A DNA stretch of 64,000 nucleotides from Dactylorhiza incarnata (GCA_033032865.1 JAWHQI010000004.1:26270001-26334000), one strand, 5' to 3'; shown: positions 35,287-49,154, numbered from the stretch's first letter. The notes: generated from the sequence alone by a model not told the origin. Numbers and translations are program-made.

Positions 35287-36482
35287 GTCCTTCTCCATCA
35301 TTACCCAGCACTATGCAAGTCAAAAGGAGTGCATATTCCTCCTAGAAAGAGAATTAATATTGGAATCTTTTCCTAATGGACCAGGCAAATAGTGAAGCCT
35401 GGTCAAGCTCCAGCATCTCCTCCTCCTCTAGAGTCAAACAGGGAGATTCCAGATCCCCCAAGGGATGAACTTTCTCCAATGAATAATGTTCCATAGCCCC
35501 ATCAAGAGGATACACCAGCCACTTCTCAACAACAGTCTCAACAACAACAACTGCAACAGCAGTTTCAATCCTCCTCAGAACCTGAGACCTCTCCTCAGCC
35601 AACCTATCAACTACCATCCAATCTCATTCCAGATCATCAACATGCTCCACCTCCACCACCATCAACTCACTTCTTTCCTGAGGTCTACCATCCTCTCTCC
35701 CCTATCCAAGAAGAGTTCCCTCCATCACCCACAATTGATCTTGATCAGATCATTTCCAAAGGAGTGGCCATTGCCTCCTCAACGTTTGCAGATCAAGTGG
35801 CCTCTCAGTACAGGAAATTTGACAAGAAATACACACAGATAGAGGGTGAGTTATTATGTTTTCACAACAAATTACAGAGCCTCAAAGAGGTTATATCTTC
35901 CTCCATAGTCACAAAGGAATTCTTAACCTCCCTGGCCAGCAAGGTTAAGAAGGGGGAGAACATTTTGGAGGAAGAAAGACATGTTCTAGTGTTGAGTGGA
36001 CAAAATAAAGGTGATGCCAATGAAGCTCCTGACAGAACTATTATAATCCAACAAGCACAGATCCAGGGGGAGCTTGGAGATCATGGGGAGCTTAATCCAG
36101 AAATATTTAATGATAAAGGAACATATGCATATGTTCAGGGGAACCCCAAGAAGAAAGGAAGAATATTGAGCAAACTGATGCAGCAAAACATGGGGAGCCT
36201 ACCCCAGATGTCCATAGGGACCTAGATGCAGAAATGGCTGTTGTAAGCACAACTGCAGCTAAATATGGTATTCAAGATAAAGACATATTAGATAAAGTTG
36301 TTCAGATAGCAGAGGAAGCTGCCCAGGAAGCTGAAACAAATGCACAAAGTCAGGGGGAGCTTCCCAAAGACAATGCTGAAGATCTTGAAGACGATGAAGA
36401 TGCACCATTGAGAATGGCCAAGAGGTATACAACTCCAAAAGTCTTCTCCAGGAAGAGAAGAACTCTTGAGAAGAATCTCTGA
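35287..36482 (+). pseudogene. ORF3 of element E3, C-terminal piece
   Basis: Continues the conserved domain directly after LARD1 (RKRINIGIF against the HHFKR region of D). A stop and frameshift follow, then a Pro/Gln/Ser-rich linker with a Gln run (about 35530-35575), then a helical, coiled-coil-like segment (35764-36000). A final acidic stretch ends with a basic SRKRR-type cluster before TGA at 36480-36482. Domain order matches ORF3 of D. No signal peptide or membrane segment is evident. Confidence 0.8.
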
Positions 36483-36691
36483 AATTCAGGTATTAGATGA
36501 TTTATTGGAATTACATTTGGTGGGAAAAACAATGATACACAATTTCTTGATATGGAAATCTGTTGTCTATAATTTCAGTTATTTCCTCTCTGTGTCTATG
36601 GTATCTTGCATGTATGCTTGATTATGCAAAGAAATGTATAAAATCACTTTACTAAAATCTGTAAAATTTGTTAAGAGAAATGGGGGGAGAT

Positions 36692-38390
36692 TGTTGGGAA
36701 AAACCCCTTTTGATTTAACTTAACAAATTATTTAAAAGTGATTTTATCTACTAGGATTTAAATTACCCATTGTATAGTGAGGGTAATATGGTTATTACAT
36801 GTCTTAGGATGTCATACTCAACATAGGGTATCGGGAGCAAATCAAGGGAAGCAAAATTGGGCTAAGTTAACATTTACGTCGAATAGAATTCGACGTAACA
36901 TCGAGTCCATATCGACGCTGCTCTGACTAGAAATCCAAGTGGTCCAACCTTCTGTTGAAGTAACTTAAGTCGACGCTACGTCGAATAGATATCGACGTAG
37001 AGGTCAGGGGCTTATAGAAGCAATTGGAGAAGTCGACGCAGCTTCTACTACAAATCAATGCAGAAGAGGTTATCTGTCGAAGTCATCTAAAGTCGACGCA
37101 ATGTCGACTTCATCTCGACGCAGAAGATATAGTTCAGAGCCAGGCAAATCAACTCAACGTACACGTCGATAAGATGTCGACGCAACGTCTACTTGCAGAG
37201 TTCAATCAAAGCAGAGATGAAATCGAAGCTGCTTCTATAAGAACTCGAAGTTGTGTCGATAAGAGAAGAAATGAATTCGACGCTACGTCGAATACAGTCT
37301 GTAAAAGTATATCTTTTATGCTGTCTTTCTGATCCTTCTTTCATGGCCCACATCCTTCAAGAATGTTCCCCAATGGCTTAATAATTGCATGAATTAGAAA
37401 GGAGTATTAAAGAAGAAGACAAAAAGGTTTCTTGGAAACATATTCTTTCCAGGTGGACGGGCCGAGAATTAAAGAGGAAAGAAAGAGAAAGTGATAAGTA
37501 AATTACCTTATCAAAGCATATCAAAAAGGGAAAGAAATTTGAATTGGAAGAAGGAAGGATAAAAAGAGAAGAGAAGACAGAGGCAGACAAGGCATTAATC
37601 ACTATCAACAGTCTCCTTCATTTTCTAGAGCTTCTTCTTCTTCTCCCTCTCTCAGGAACTCTAACACGGCAAACAAAAAGGAGAGGAAGGCTCTGCTGTT
37701 CTTCAACAAATAGAACAGAGGATCTGAAAGCTGCTCGTTAACACATTCTCATAGCAGCCAGATCATAATCTGAAGAAGAAGAAAGGATCTCACAATACAA
37801 TGCTTCTGCAAATCATCACTATCAAAAGCAGGGGCTAATCAAGAGCAGATCCTTTGGAACAACTCATAGGCTGATCTTCATACAGCCATCTTCAAGAATT
37901 CAAAAAACAGAATTCCTTCAACCTTCTCCCTTCTTCTTTCTCATTCTAAAAAAGAGTTTTATTAATCCCTCTTAAAAGGATTTAGTGGTTCAAGATCTCC
38001 TTATCAAAAGATCTGGTGCTTCATGTTCTCCTTATCAAAAGATCTGGTGGTTCATGATCTCCTTATCAAAAGATCATTGGTTCTAAGAGTCTTCTTATCA
38101 AAAGACTCAGGAACAGTGGTGCATTCCTACCAGGTGGTAGAAGAGAGGACTACCCACATTTTGAGGAACCTCTATAAAATTTATTGTGACTGTGCTGTGA
38201 TTTTCTGTGCTGTCCCAGTCTTTTATTCTGCACTTTATTTCCTGCATTCTTTATTCTGCCTGGATTGTTAAGCATAACTCCTTAGAGTAATTTATTGTTA
38301 ATTACAGTTAGGATAGAATTATTTTAAAACTCTATTCACCCCCCCCCCCCCCCCTCTAGAGGAGTCTCAGAGGCACATTGTGCACTTTCA
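36692..38390 (+). mobile_element. 3' LTR of copia element E3 (1699 bp)
   Basis: Preceded by polypurine tract AAATGGGGGGAGAT (36678-36691). TGTTGGG...GCACTTTCA ends. CGTCGA array at 36878-37290. A C homopolymer (about 38339-38354) lies in the conserved TTCACCCC...CTCTAGA segment near the end. Followed by Tekay LTR sequence, so E3 sits in or beside the T1 LTR; the candidate duplication ATATG (38391-38395) has no visible partner. Confidence 0.88.
36878..37290 (+). repeat. CGTCGA array in U3 of LTR E3
   Basis: About eighteen CGTCGA/TCGACG motifs, for example an ACGTCGAA arm paired with TTCGACGT at 36877-36899. Same motif as upstream of this element's ORF3 (21527-21870) and as in element A. Confidence 0.88.
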
Positions 38391-41300
38391 ATATGTATCT
38401 ACACCCTTAACATATCCAAGGATGGGAATTTTTAGAAATCTTTTTTCTAAGGTTTTTGTAATAATTTAATAATTCAAATATTATTTAATTATAGGGTCTA
38501 ATGACCTCCAATACCCTCCAAATTTTGGTGGGTGCTCTATAGGGATATTATAAAACCTTGGTAAAAATTTCAGCCCAATTAGGTCTAATTTGGTTGGGCA
38601 ATTTGTTAATCCAAGTTTGGTTAGACTAGGTCAAACTAGGTCAAAAGTGCACATGATGGAATTAGGTGTTCAAATCTCATCAAAGTTGTGTGAAACTTTG
38701 GCCACTGGTTTAGGATCACATAATACACCCCCATGAGTAATTTGGGGTGATGTGGGGTGGATATGCCCTAGGACCCTAGTTTTAACCTTAGGGTTGCACT
38801 TTAAGCCTTGTGAAGGACATAGGGGCATATGTCCGTTAATGGTCATGAAACTTGGTAGATAAGTTCATAAAGTGTAAATATTTCCTAGGAAATTTTATGA
38901 GAATTTTAGGAACACTTGTCCCCTCTGATTTAGGTTATAACCATTATTAGGGAACCTTTTTATAAGATAAATTTACATCCTCAAATGATCTTGGGTGTTG
39001 ATGAAAGTTTGGTGGTGCTCTCATAATCATGTAATAGATCTTTGGTAATTTTTGTGTAATTATTGAATTAATTTAATTATCACTTCATTCACAAGTCATC
39101 TATTTGGTCTTAAGAATTTAATAAATAATTAAGGGCCAAATATCCTCTGGAAAGTATGAAACTTGGTGGTAGGATATTTTAGGGCTACATAGAGCTTTGT
39201 GAATTTTTGTATAATTTTTTGAATTATTCATCAGTAGGTTCCTTCACAACTTTCCCTAGTAAGAGTTTACTTGGAATATTTATTTATGTGAATAATTTGT
39301 CTTGATAAATTCTGAAATTTGGCCAGTAGACATTTTTGATTAATAACAAGGTCTGGTAATTTTCTCATAACTTTTGGACAAGTATTTTTGGTGGTTCCTT
39401 CTTTAAATTTTAATTTGGGGTAATTATTCAATATTATAATTATAGGCCAACCTCTTACTGCAAAATTTTGATATTATATATTTACTATTATTTTGACTTC
39501 ATAGATTTTCCATAGTTTTTTGGAGGTCATATCATAAGAGGATTTTATACTTCATGTTCAATTTCATACTTGGTCGATGTTAAGGAAAATTATAATAAAT
39601 ACCAATTAAATAAGGAAAATATGATCCTCTGGATTTTGTCTTAGATATCATGTTAGACACCCAGTAATAATCTTGAGTCAGTTGGATGAATATTTGGGGG
39701 TACCTCCCCTTATGTAACTCATATAACTCATTTGGGCTACGTATAGTAAAACTGTAAAACCTGGGTAATTTATGGATTTTTAGGTGGGAATGGAAGGTTG
39801 GTGGTGTACCTAGTCTGGTAGAGAATATGTGAGGTCACCATTAGGGGCTCTATATGTTGGGTGTACCCGATAAGCTAAGGGATAGGGTCGTGCTCGGGAA
39901 CGACGAAAGATCGTCTTTCCCCTTAGAAGGTCATAAAATACGTAGGGTAATCCAAGTGTAATGATAAGAAGGGTATACTTATGGGTAGACACTAATAACA
40001 TTAAGTGCCTTAGAAAGGGATCTTTGGGGTGTCAACCCATTATGGTTCCTAGTACCGTAGCGAGCCCCTCACAGGGTTGTCCTCGGGATGTCCATGGTTA
40101 ACCCTAAAGTGTAGGAATAAATGGCGGTGCAAGATTAACTTAATAATGCACACACCAACACTCCATGGTTAAGAAGGCTAGATAGGTTTGGTTTTACGAG
40201 CAGTAGGCTCGGTGGTTGTAGCAGCGGACTAGCTAGTCCGGTGAGCTTGTGACTCAGTAGTGCTTGTTGGTACGGACGGGTTGGTCCGGCGAGACATGGA
40301 TCGGAGGGTTATGATGACGGGCATGTTAGCCCGGGTAGCTTATAGCTCGGGATATAGTAGGACATATTGTATGTGCATAAGGTGGTGGGTCATTAGTGTC
40401 GATGGTTGTCGCACCGACATCGATACTTTGGCTCGGTAAGTGTGGAATTGCACTTTACTAAAGAAAAATCTGGTGGACTAGCCAGTAAGAGTACGCAGGA
40501 GCTTTGCTATTGTGTTCTTAGCGTTGAGGCGTACGATAGGTCTATGTTAGGTAGTGCGGATACCAACCTAGAGGTGGGCGAGGCCCAACCCAACGCTTCT
40601 GTTTGCCACTACGAGAGTATCCTCGGAGTCTTGCTAGCTCCAAAAAGGGGGAACTAAAGGTCTGTGCGCATAGAGTCGAAGTGTGTGAGTTGCACTTGTG
40701 TGAACATAGCATAAACTGCATAACTCTGCATGTCATGGCATAAGCATTTCATTTCAACCCCTACCCCTATCGTATAAATTGGTTATGGGACTTTTTATAT
40801 GATGAGCCCTGCTAAACGACCCCTTAGTCTGTAGGTTTGTATAGGCATTCCTATATATCAATGGTTACTTTTCTATTATGTACTTATCTTTACTTACTAT
40901 ACATTACTTGCTCTTTGCCATGCTCTATTACTACTTCAATTATCTATATACACATGTGTAGTGATAGACCCTTCCGTAGTTAGACTCACTGTCACCTGCT
41001 TTTCATTTTTCAACTCGATGTCCTCCGCTTCATCCTTCCCGCACGGTGCCTAGGAGTCACCGGGGGAGGGGTGGGGGATTGGATGAGTCAAGTTTGACTG
41101 ACGGTCAGTGGATCTTATCATTTTAGGGGACCAAGGAGACGTTGCAGCACCAGAGGCTGGTGAAGATGGAGGCGGGATAGTCTAGCACGGGAGCACCGAT
41201 GACAGGATCCGTGAGTGTCTTTTAGCTTTAGTAGATTATGCTTCCGCGAGTGAAATTGTAGTGAGGAATTGATGTACAGGGCATGAGCCCTTTATTGTTA

Positions 41301-42083
41301 CCATATCTTTTAATCTGTTATTCCATGTGGACCTCTTCTATTTTGAGATATTATATTCATGTGTTGTGGACTTGATTTCTAGTTAATCAATTGTATACTT
41401 TTCTTCTATTTTGATCGATATGGCCTGCAGGATCGGCGTTTTGTAGTGGCGACCTTCCCGAGCGAGGGTGTCACCGCAAAGCGGTGGTTCTGGGCATAAG
41501 ACCCGGGTTTTTTTGAAAAAAATGGGCTCTTACACTTTGTTACTCCACTTTGTTGTCCTCTGCTTCCTTCCTCCCGCTCGGTGCCTAGGAGTCGCGGGGG
41601 GAGTCGGGGACAAAATCGGCTTAGTCTTTATGACTAATGATCGGTTGCGACCGTAGGTGCCCGATGAGCAGGAGCCCCAGCTGGAAGAGGAGGCAGGACC
41701 TGAGGAGCAGATGTTGCGCATTACTACCACTACGAGACAGGTGCTGAGTGATATGAGTGTTTAGCTTCCGCATGTAGTGTAGAGAGAGTGAGAGAGAGTT
41801 ATTTACTGTACTCTTTTGGATATGTATCAGGCATAATCCTTTCTTTCTATTTTTGTACTCATTGTTGAACTATCTTGCTTTCATTTATGAAATCTGTGAT
41901 GTAGACTTGTTTTATTTCTATTTGTCATTCTTTTTCTATTGTCCTGAAGTAAATGATCATAATAGCCGGCAGAATTAGCATCTTGCGGTGGCGACTAACC
42001 CGTGTGTTGGTGTCATCTGTAAGGCGGTGGTTCGGGGCATAAGACTCGGGTAACCCTCCTAGTAGTGGGGAGGGGGTCTTACA
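38391..42083 (+). mobile_element. 5' LTR region of Tekay gypsy T1, with duplicated 3' end
   Basis: Long non-coding LTR sequence whose start is missing (E3 abuts it). The final ~550 bp are present twice. A first LTR end (GGGCATAAGACCC...GGCTCTTACA) stops at 41534. Sequence homologous to 40990-41450 then restarts and reaches a second end (GGGGGTCTTACA) at 42083, directly before the primer site TGGTATCA (42087-42094). The simplest reading is a solo LTR lying in the T1 LTR, or unequal recombination. Confidence 0.75.
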
Positions 42084-42274
42084 AACTGGTATCACTTGAA
42101 CTAACGATCATATGAGAAAGAGGTCCACAACACTGGCAACCCCGCTCGAGCTTTAGTTTGCGGACAAACTAAGCAGCGGAAGCTATGGTGTGCCCATGTG
42201 TAAAATCACAGAAAATAGTCCATTAAGCATTGAGTTAGGCCAATTCTAATACAAACCTTACTTTGTGTAGTCCC

Positions 42275-43372
42275 CACAGTTCGCTGATTCACGAGATGCT
42301 GACCCTCCCCCTCCGAATGCAACCCCTTTTCAGCAGACGCAGCTGGGGCAAACACTGACGGATATTTTGGATTCCTTCAGAGCTCAGCAGGCTCTGACCG
42401 CTCAGCTGAACCCAGGATCGAATTGGCTAAATGCCTTCAAGAGTTTGTCCCCTCCAGTATATCATGGAACCGAGAACGCAGTGAAGATGGAGGAGTGACT
42501 CAATTCCATTCAGGAGCTGCTAGCAGGCATCAGCTGCCCGGTCAAGAAATATATCTCCTTGGCAACATCTTCTTTGGATGCGCATGCCAAAAGATGGTGG
42601 ATGTCGGTGTTGGACTCCACGCTTGCAGATCGGGAGACGTCAGACATCTTTTGGGATGAGTTTAGTGGCGTCTTCCTGGAGCACTTCATATCTGCAACAG
42701 AAAGGGATGAGCTAAATGAGAGGTTCTTGAGCCTCCGGCAGGGGACCAGATCAGTGATTGAGTAACAGAGGGAGTTCTCCCACCTGGCCAGATTCGCGGG
42801 GGTACATGACTTGGATGACTGGAAGTACACCAAGAGATTCTATCGGGGCCTCAGAGATTCATTAAGGAACGATCTACTTTTCGTATCGCATGGCATGCCT
42901 ACCCAGATAATTGAGATGGCCAAGAAGCTGGAGGCAGACCAGTTGATGGTGTAGAGAAGGGAAAAGAGACCTGCTGATGGATCATACAATGGAGAGAGAG
43001 TGGGGCAGGGTGATGAGTCATAGAAGATCTAGGGGACATCCTTGTCCCAACTTCATACCAGAGCAGCAACCCCCTGCAGTGATGGCTCCTCCACCGCTAT
43101 AGATCTGGGATCCAGGATCCGGGGAGGCAGGATGTTCGGGGCCGCCAGCCGGTGGTGTGGTATGGGTGCCACCAGCCGGGGCACATCAGAGCTAACTGCC
43201 CTCAACAGTTTCTTCCTCTTCCTCCAGCAGCCCCTCCAGCACAGCAGGGCCAAGGCCGAGTCCAAGGACGATGTTGGGTCCGAGGACCCTACGGTAGAGG
43301 ACGATGTCCAAAGTAGATGTATTCTCTGGATCTCGCAAAGCCTCGGAACCCCGAAGAAGTCATTACAGGTAC
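42275..43372 (+). pseudogene. gag: Gag of gypsy T1
   Basis: The frame reads through a retrotransposon gag core (AHAKRWW about 42585-42605, then DEFSGVFLEHF, and FYRGLRDSLRNDL near 42840). At least four stops interrupt it (about 42496, 42763, 42954, 43020). The zinc knuckle at about 43155-43195 (GCHQPGHIRANCP) has its first Cys changed to Trp. It sits ~190 bp after the primer site. Confidence 0.85.
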
Positions 43373-43440
43373 TTTATTGTTTGTTTTCCATTACATTTAC
43401 TTAGTACCATTCAACTTAAGTTGCACTTTAACATATGACT

Positions 43441-45739
43441 CAAACAACAAAACAACCCAGGTATAGTGTTTTTCTTCGGCAAACCCGCATACACTCTATT
43501 CGATACGGGCGCCTCCCATTCATTTGTCTCCGACAAATTCGTATACAACTTAGACCAAGTACAGCACTTCGAGGGCGTCGAAAGGAAGGTGCGACTTATA
43601 GATGGGTCAGAGATAATAACATGTGCCAAGTGCAACATGAACGTGGAGATTGGGGGAAAGCTATTCGAAGCGCCGGCGACACTTTTGAACTTGCCAGACT
43701 GTGATCTAATTCTGGGCATGAACTGGTTGCACTAGAATCATGCAAAAATTGACTGCCCGACGAAGAAGATTGTGCTTAGAAATGAAGATTATGAAGTTGT
43801 AATTGAAGGTATTAAACCAATCTCCCACACCTTATTATCATGTGCACAGATTATCAAGGCCCATGAGCAAGGATATGAGGTGTACCTAATCTGTTTCGAG
43901 ATGGCAGAGAAGGAAGTATCTATAGCAGATATTCCGGTAGTTAGGGATTTCTCTGATGTATTCCCAGAGAAATTACACGGGCTACCCCCATCCAGAGATA
44001 TGGATTTCCAGATCTAGTTGGTACCAGGTGCAAGGCCGGTGTCTCGAGCACCATACAGGATGGCACTGAGAGAGCTAGCGGAGTTCAGGACCCAACTTCA
44101 GGAGCTGGTAGACTCTGGTTTTGTCAGGCCAAGTTCATCACTATGGGGAGCACCAGTATTATTCGTGAAGAAGAAGGATGGTTCACTTCAACTCTGCATA
44201 GATTATCGGGAGCTGAATCGACTGACAGTGCGGAACACATACCCGTTACCACGTATCGATGAACTATTTGACCAGCTACAGGGAGCCTTCTGGTTCTCCA
44301 ATCTTGACCTGAGATCTGGATACTACCAGCTGCAGATTTGAGAAGAAGATATCCTGAAGACATCCTTCAGTTCCCGCTACGGGTTATATGAATTCACGGT
44401 GATGGCCTTCGGGATCACGAATGCTCCTTCTGCATTCATGAGCTTGATGAACCGTATATTTGAACCCTACCTGGACAGATTCTTCATAGTGTTCATTGAC
44501 GACATCTTAATCTACTCCAAGACGAAGGAGGAACACACCCAACGCCAGATGTACGCGAAGTTCTCAAAATGTCAGTTCTGTGTGTAGGAAGTGGCATTCC
44601 TGGGACACGTCATCAGAGGGGCTGGGTTGGAAGTAGACCCGTCCAAGGTGCAAGCGGTGAGATATTGGCCACAACCGAAGTCAGCATCGGATTTCCGTAG
44701 TTTCCTGGGACTGGCAGTATATTACCGTAAGTTTGTGCAGGGATTCTCCATGATTGCACTTCCCCCCACGCCCTTGACGAAGAAGGATGTCGCTTTCATA
44801 TGGACGAAAAAGTGCGAGACAGCTTTCCAGGAGCTGAAAGATCGACTCACCTCATCCCCCATCCTTTCCCTCCCATCTGGGAAGGAGGGATTCCAGATCT
44901 ACACTGATGCATCATATTAGGGGATGGGTACAGTTCTCATGCAACACGGTCATGTGATTGCATATGCTTCAAGACAACGGAAGAAGCATGATTAAAACTA
45001 CCCAGTACACGACTTAGAGATTGGAGCTGTGGTCTTCGCCTTGAAGATTTGGAGGCATTATCTATATGGGATTCATTGTGAGATCTTCTCTGACCACAAG
45101 AATCTAAAATCATCGACACCCAAAAGGATTTGAACATACGCCAGCGGAGGTGGCTAGAGTTCTTGTGCGAATATGACTATACCATGCACTTTCATCCAGG
45201 GAAGGTGAACATTGTGGCTGATGCCTTGACCAGGAGGGCAGACACTTCAGGATTAGAGCCCCAGATGATGGCCATGGAGCTGGTGAAGATGTTAGAAGAT
45301 ATGCACATTACTTTGGTTTCTAAGGCGGAGCCCGAAGCCCACAGAGAGTACCTGGCATCACTGAGCATCACATGTGATATGCGGGACCGCATCAGGGCAC
45401 AATAGATGCAAGATTCAGATTTGGAGCCTGTATTCAGAGCCTCAGATGATGGAAAGTCGGAGGATTACGCATTGCGCGATGATATCGTTCATTTCCGGGG
45501 TCGTGTTTACATACCCGCAGGAGGTGGGATCCGTGAAGAAATACTCAAGGAAGCACATTGCGCTCGTTATTCAGTGCACCCTGGGATCTCCAAGATGATG
45601 GCAGACCTACGGAGGAGCTTATATTGTCCCAGAATGAAGAAAGAAATAGTATATTTCATCTCACACTGCGATAATTGCCAGCTAGTGAAGGCGGAATGCA
45701 AAAGCCCAGCAGGTCTACTACAGCTACTGTCGGTGCCGG
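43441..45739 (+). pseudogene. pol: Pol of gypsy T1 (protease, RT, RNase H, integrase start), broken
   Basis: Order of domains: protease DTGASHSF near 43500; RT with KKKDGS (about 44170), DYRELN and the catalytic FIDD at 44492-44503; RNase H with YTDAS at about 44900; integrase zinc finger His/His/Cys/Cys at about 45554-45680. Stops occur at about 43734, 44016, 44339, 44586, 44918, 44992 and 45404, with a small deletion after the RT (about 44540) and a frameshift near 45110. The order PR-RT-RH-IN is that of Ty3/gypsy, and the motifs fit Tekay chromoviruses. Integrase is cut at 45739 by LARD2, so the catalytic core and any chromodomain are absent. Confidence 0.92.
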
Positions 45740-48700
45740 TGTAAGAACCCCCTCACGGAATATAAGACACGACCAAGGGGATTCCTATGCATATGACAGC
45801 CGCCTTGTGGAAGCACAGACACACGGGCTAGCCCCCTCCACAAGATGCCTATCCTGCCGGCTATTCTCACATATCATCATGCCAACCCATCAATAATAGA
45901 AACATTATAAGCCATTGATTCACAATTAAGTAATAATGTCCATACAGTACAAAGTGACAGGAAGCTACACAAGCTCATGCAAATCATCAGAGTATAAACA
46001 TGCCCTAAGGCTATATTCTAACCACTTGCTCAGATCTGCCACTGACGGTAGCCAAGGTATCGTTGTCACCAGCCCTATCTCCCAGGACTGGGTGTCCTCC
46101 TATGTCGAACGCTGCTGCTCCATCTGAGTGTGCTCCTAAAAATGGGGGTGTAACAACTGTTAGTCATAAAGATTAAGTGGATTCACATCCTCTCCACTGG
46201 CGACTCCAAGGCACCAGGCGGAAGGGAATGAAGAGTAGCTGCAAGAAAGTCAGTAGTAGCAAAAGCAGGTGACAGGGAAAGATATAATCTCAGCAGTGTA
46301 TCAATGTATAAGAAGTACAACTAACAAGTAATATGACAATGGCAGAGTATAAGCAAGTAGCGAAACAGTACAGAAGTAAGCAGTTCATAACGTACATTAA
46401 CTTATATGAATGCCCATACAAACTTATAAGTTAAGGTTTCAAATTTGGAACCCATCAAATAAAAGAGCCCAGACTAATTTATATGATGGACCCGATGCGG
46501 TCCAATGCGATGATCATGAAAGGATGAATGCAATGCAATGATTATGATATGATGAACTCACCCATGCATTTTTGCTATGCCGACATAGACCTGTAGTTCC
46601 CGCTTTTCGAGGGTAGCTAACCACTCAGGCACCTCACATCGTGGCCAGACGGAGACTGTGGAACGAGCTCCTCCACAACTAGGCGGGTATAAACACTACC
46701 ATACCTAGGCCTATGTGCGCCTCAACACTAAGAACACACAGTGGAGCCCCTGCGTATTACTCGCATCATGCTGAGTCCTTATAACACGGAAGGGGTCTTG
46801 GGAAGTGCACACCAAGAATACAGCCCAACCGGTCTAGAGTCTAACTGCCGGCTTCTGTCGGTGTCATGACGAGAAAGCTCGTAGACCCGCCACAAGTAAT
46901 CCTCCAACCAGGATCATGACACCGTCATGTGTAAACCATGCACATTCATGTAATTCCCATGCATAACCCGTGCTATCAAGCACCCAAAGACTCGCTGAAG
47001 GAGTCTTCTCACTTTTCACATCATGCCCGTCAACTGATGCTAACTAGCATCCAAGGCCCCCAACAACTGGGCCTTTCAACATATCACCATAAGATATAAC
47101 CATATCTTATAACCCGCATCAAGCCATCAATTCTACCCATACTGAGTTATCATAACTCTCGTGCAGTGGCGTGTGCAAAACAAGGAAATTACTCTACTCG
47201 ATCCTCCAGGACTACTTTTGGTCACGATGTCATATTCATATTCTACTAATTTAGTAAGCTCGCACATATCACTAATATTCAACCCTCATGCACGGATCAC
47301 AACGTGCTTTAACATGATCAAAGGTATCAACCTTATTGAAGGGTTATCACTAATCTAAACCATCCAATAGATTTTCACGTGATATGAACATCAATTCGTA
47401 CATGCGCTTTTACGATTCCACATAAACTAACAATTGAAGATATATTTAAGGAGACATCTCAATAGAATAAATCTGAAATTATTATCACAGGCCCACACTA
47501 GCGTGTACATGATTAATACAACATCTCGGCCCAATTGGCCTTCACATTCTGCCTTTATATCTCCTTCAAGTTATCAAATGAAACGACAATATTTCAATTA
47601 CTACTTTTCCAAAATTATGAAATCCCACAGGAGTGTACATATTGTTATCACAAATCTAATCGCCCGATAGATCATCAACCAACGGGAGCATTTACGTAAA
47701 CGAGTCCTCTAAATTCTTCATTCAATTGTGCATCAAAATGCCCCATTTATTTTCATAAAATTCATCTACGCCTCACCCAATTGACATGGGAATCCAGGAA
47801 CTCCTACCTCACCAAAGGAGGAGAACCAAAAGTTCTATGTTTGCTAGCTCCAGCGGTAGCACTACCGCCGGGTGCTAGTGATCCAGTCGACACACCTTCC
47901 CGTCGATGACGACGGGAAGCCCGCCCTTCCCGTCGATGTCGACGGGAAGCTAACCATTCTCGTCGATTATCACATAGTTTTTCCCTGTCGACATTTAGAA
48001 CCGCTAGCACCGGCGGTAAGGCTACCGCCGGGTGCTAGTGTTTCTACTACCACTCCTTCCCGTCGATCTTAAGTGTCGACGGGAAGTTCTCCCTTCCCGC
48101 CGACAAGTTGACTCGCTAGCGCCGGCGGTAGCACTACTATCGGGCGCTAGTCATTCTATCAACTCTCTCTTTACGTGGTCATAAGTGTCGACGGGAAGCT
48201 ACCCCTTCCCGTCGATGTCGACGGGAAGCTACCCTTCCCATCGATTTTCACATAGTCTTTCCCCTTCGACGTTTCGACACGTTAGCGTCGGTGGTAGTGC
48301 TACCGCCGGGCGCTAGTGATCCTACCGGCATCTCTTCACGTCGACATTAAGTGTCGACGGGAAGTGATGCCTTCCCGTCAGCAAGTTGACATGCTAGCGC
48401 CGGCGATAGAGCTACCATTGGACACTAGCTTAACAAAGCAGATTCTCTGTAATTTCTTTCCAACTCTCTTCTCTGCCAGCCCAGCTCTAATCCATATTCA
48501 ATTTATTTATTTCCATAAGAGTTGGACTCCCATTACCAAGTATATATATATATATATGACATGATTCAAGGTTAAACTTGAAGTTAAAGGCACTTTTTCA
48601 CCTAAACTTTTCATCATCTTCCCCAATTATGAAATTAGGGCTTTTCACCTTCTCTCCTCCAATACTCACTCCTATGACCATGAAATTTCACAAAATCAAA

Positions 48701-49116
48701 TACCATCTCTTCCTTTTGGAGAGAAGAAGTGATTTAAGGAACTTTTGTGGCAATCAGTGCCCTAAGATGAAAGATCTGGTTTGGTCTTTTCCTAAGAAGC
48801 TCCATTAGATCACAAGTCAAGCTCTTTTGAGCTCAACACCTCTCCTAATCATCTCTACGATCTAGCACCAAGGGAGACGGGTCGGAAGTCACCTTTTTTT
48901 TTGCCATGGTTGGAGCTCATCATGATGGTGGCACGGCGGTGGTCGGCCAAGATCGAATCTTTCTCCCACCTTGCTCTTTCAAGAACCACAAATTAACCCT
49001 CTTCAGGGATGAAGAAGAAGATGAAGAAAAGAAGAAGGAGAGGAAGATGATGATGAAGAAGACGATGAATAGTTCATCCCATTAAGATTTCAGCCCACCC
49101 ATGCCTAAGAGAGAAT

Positions 49117-49154
<38 letters not shown>

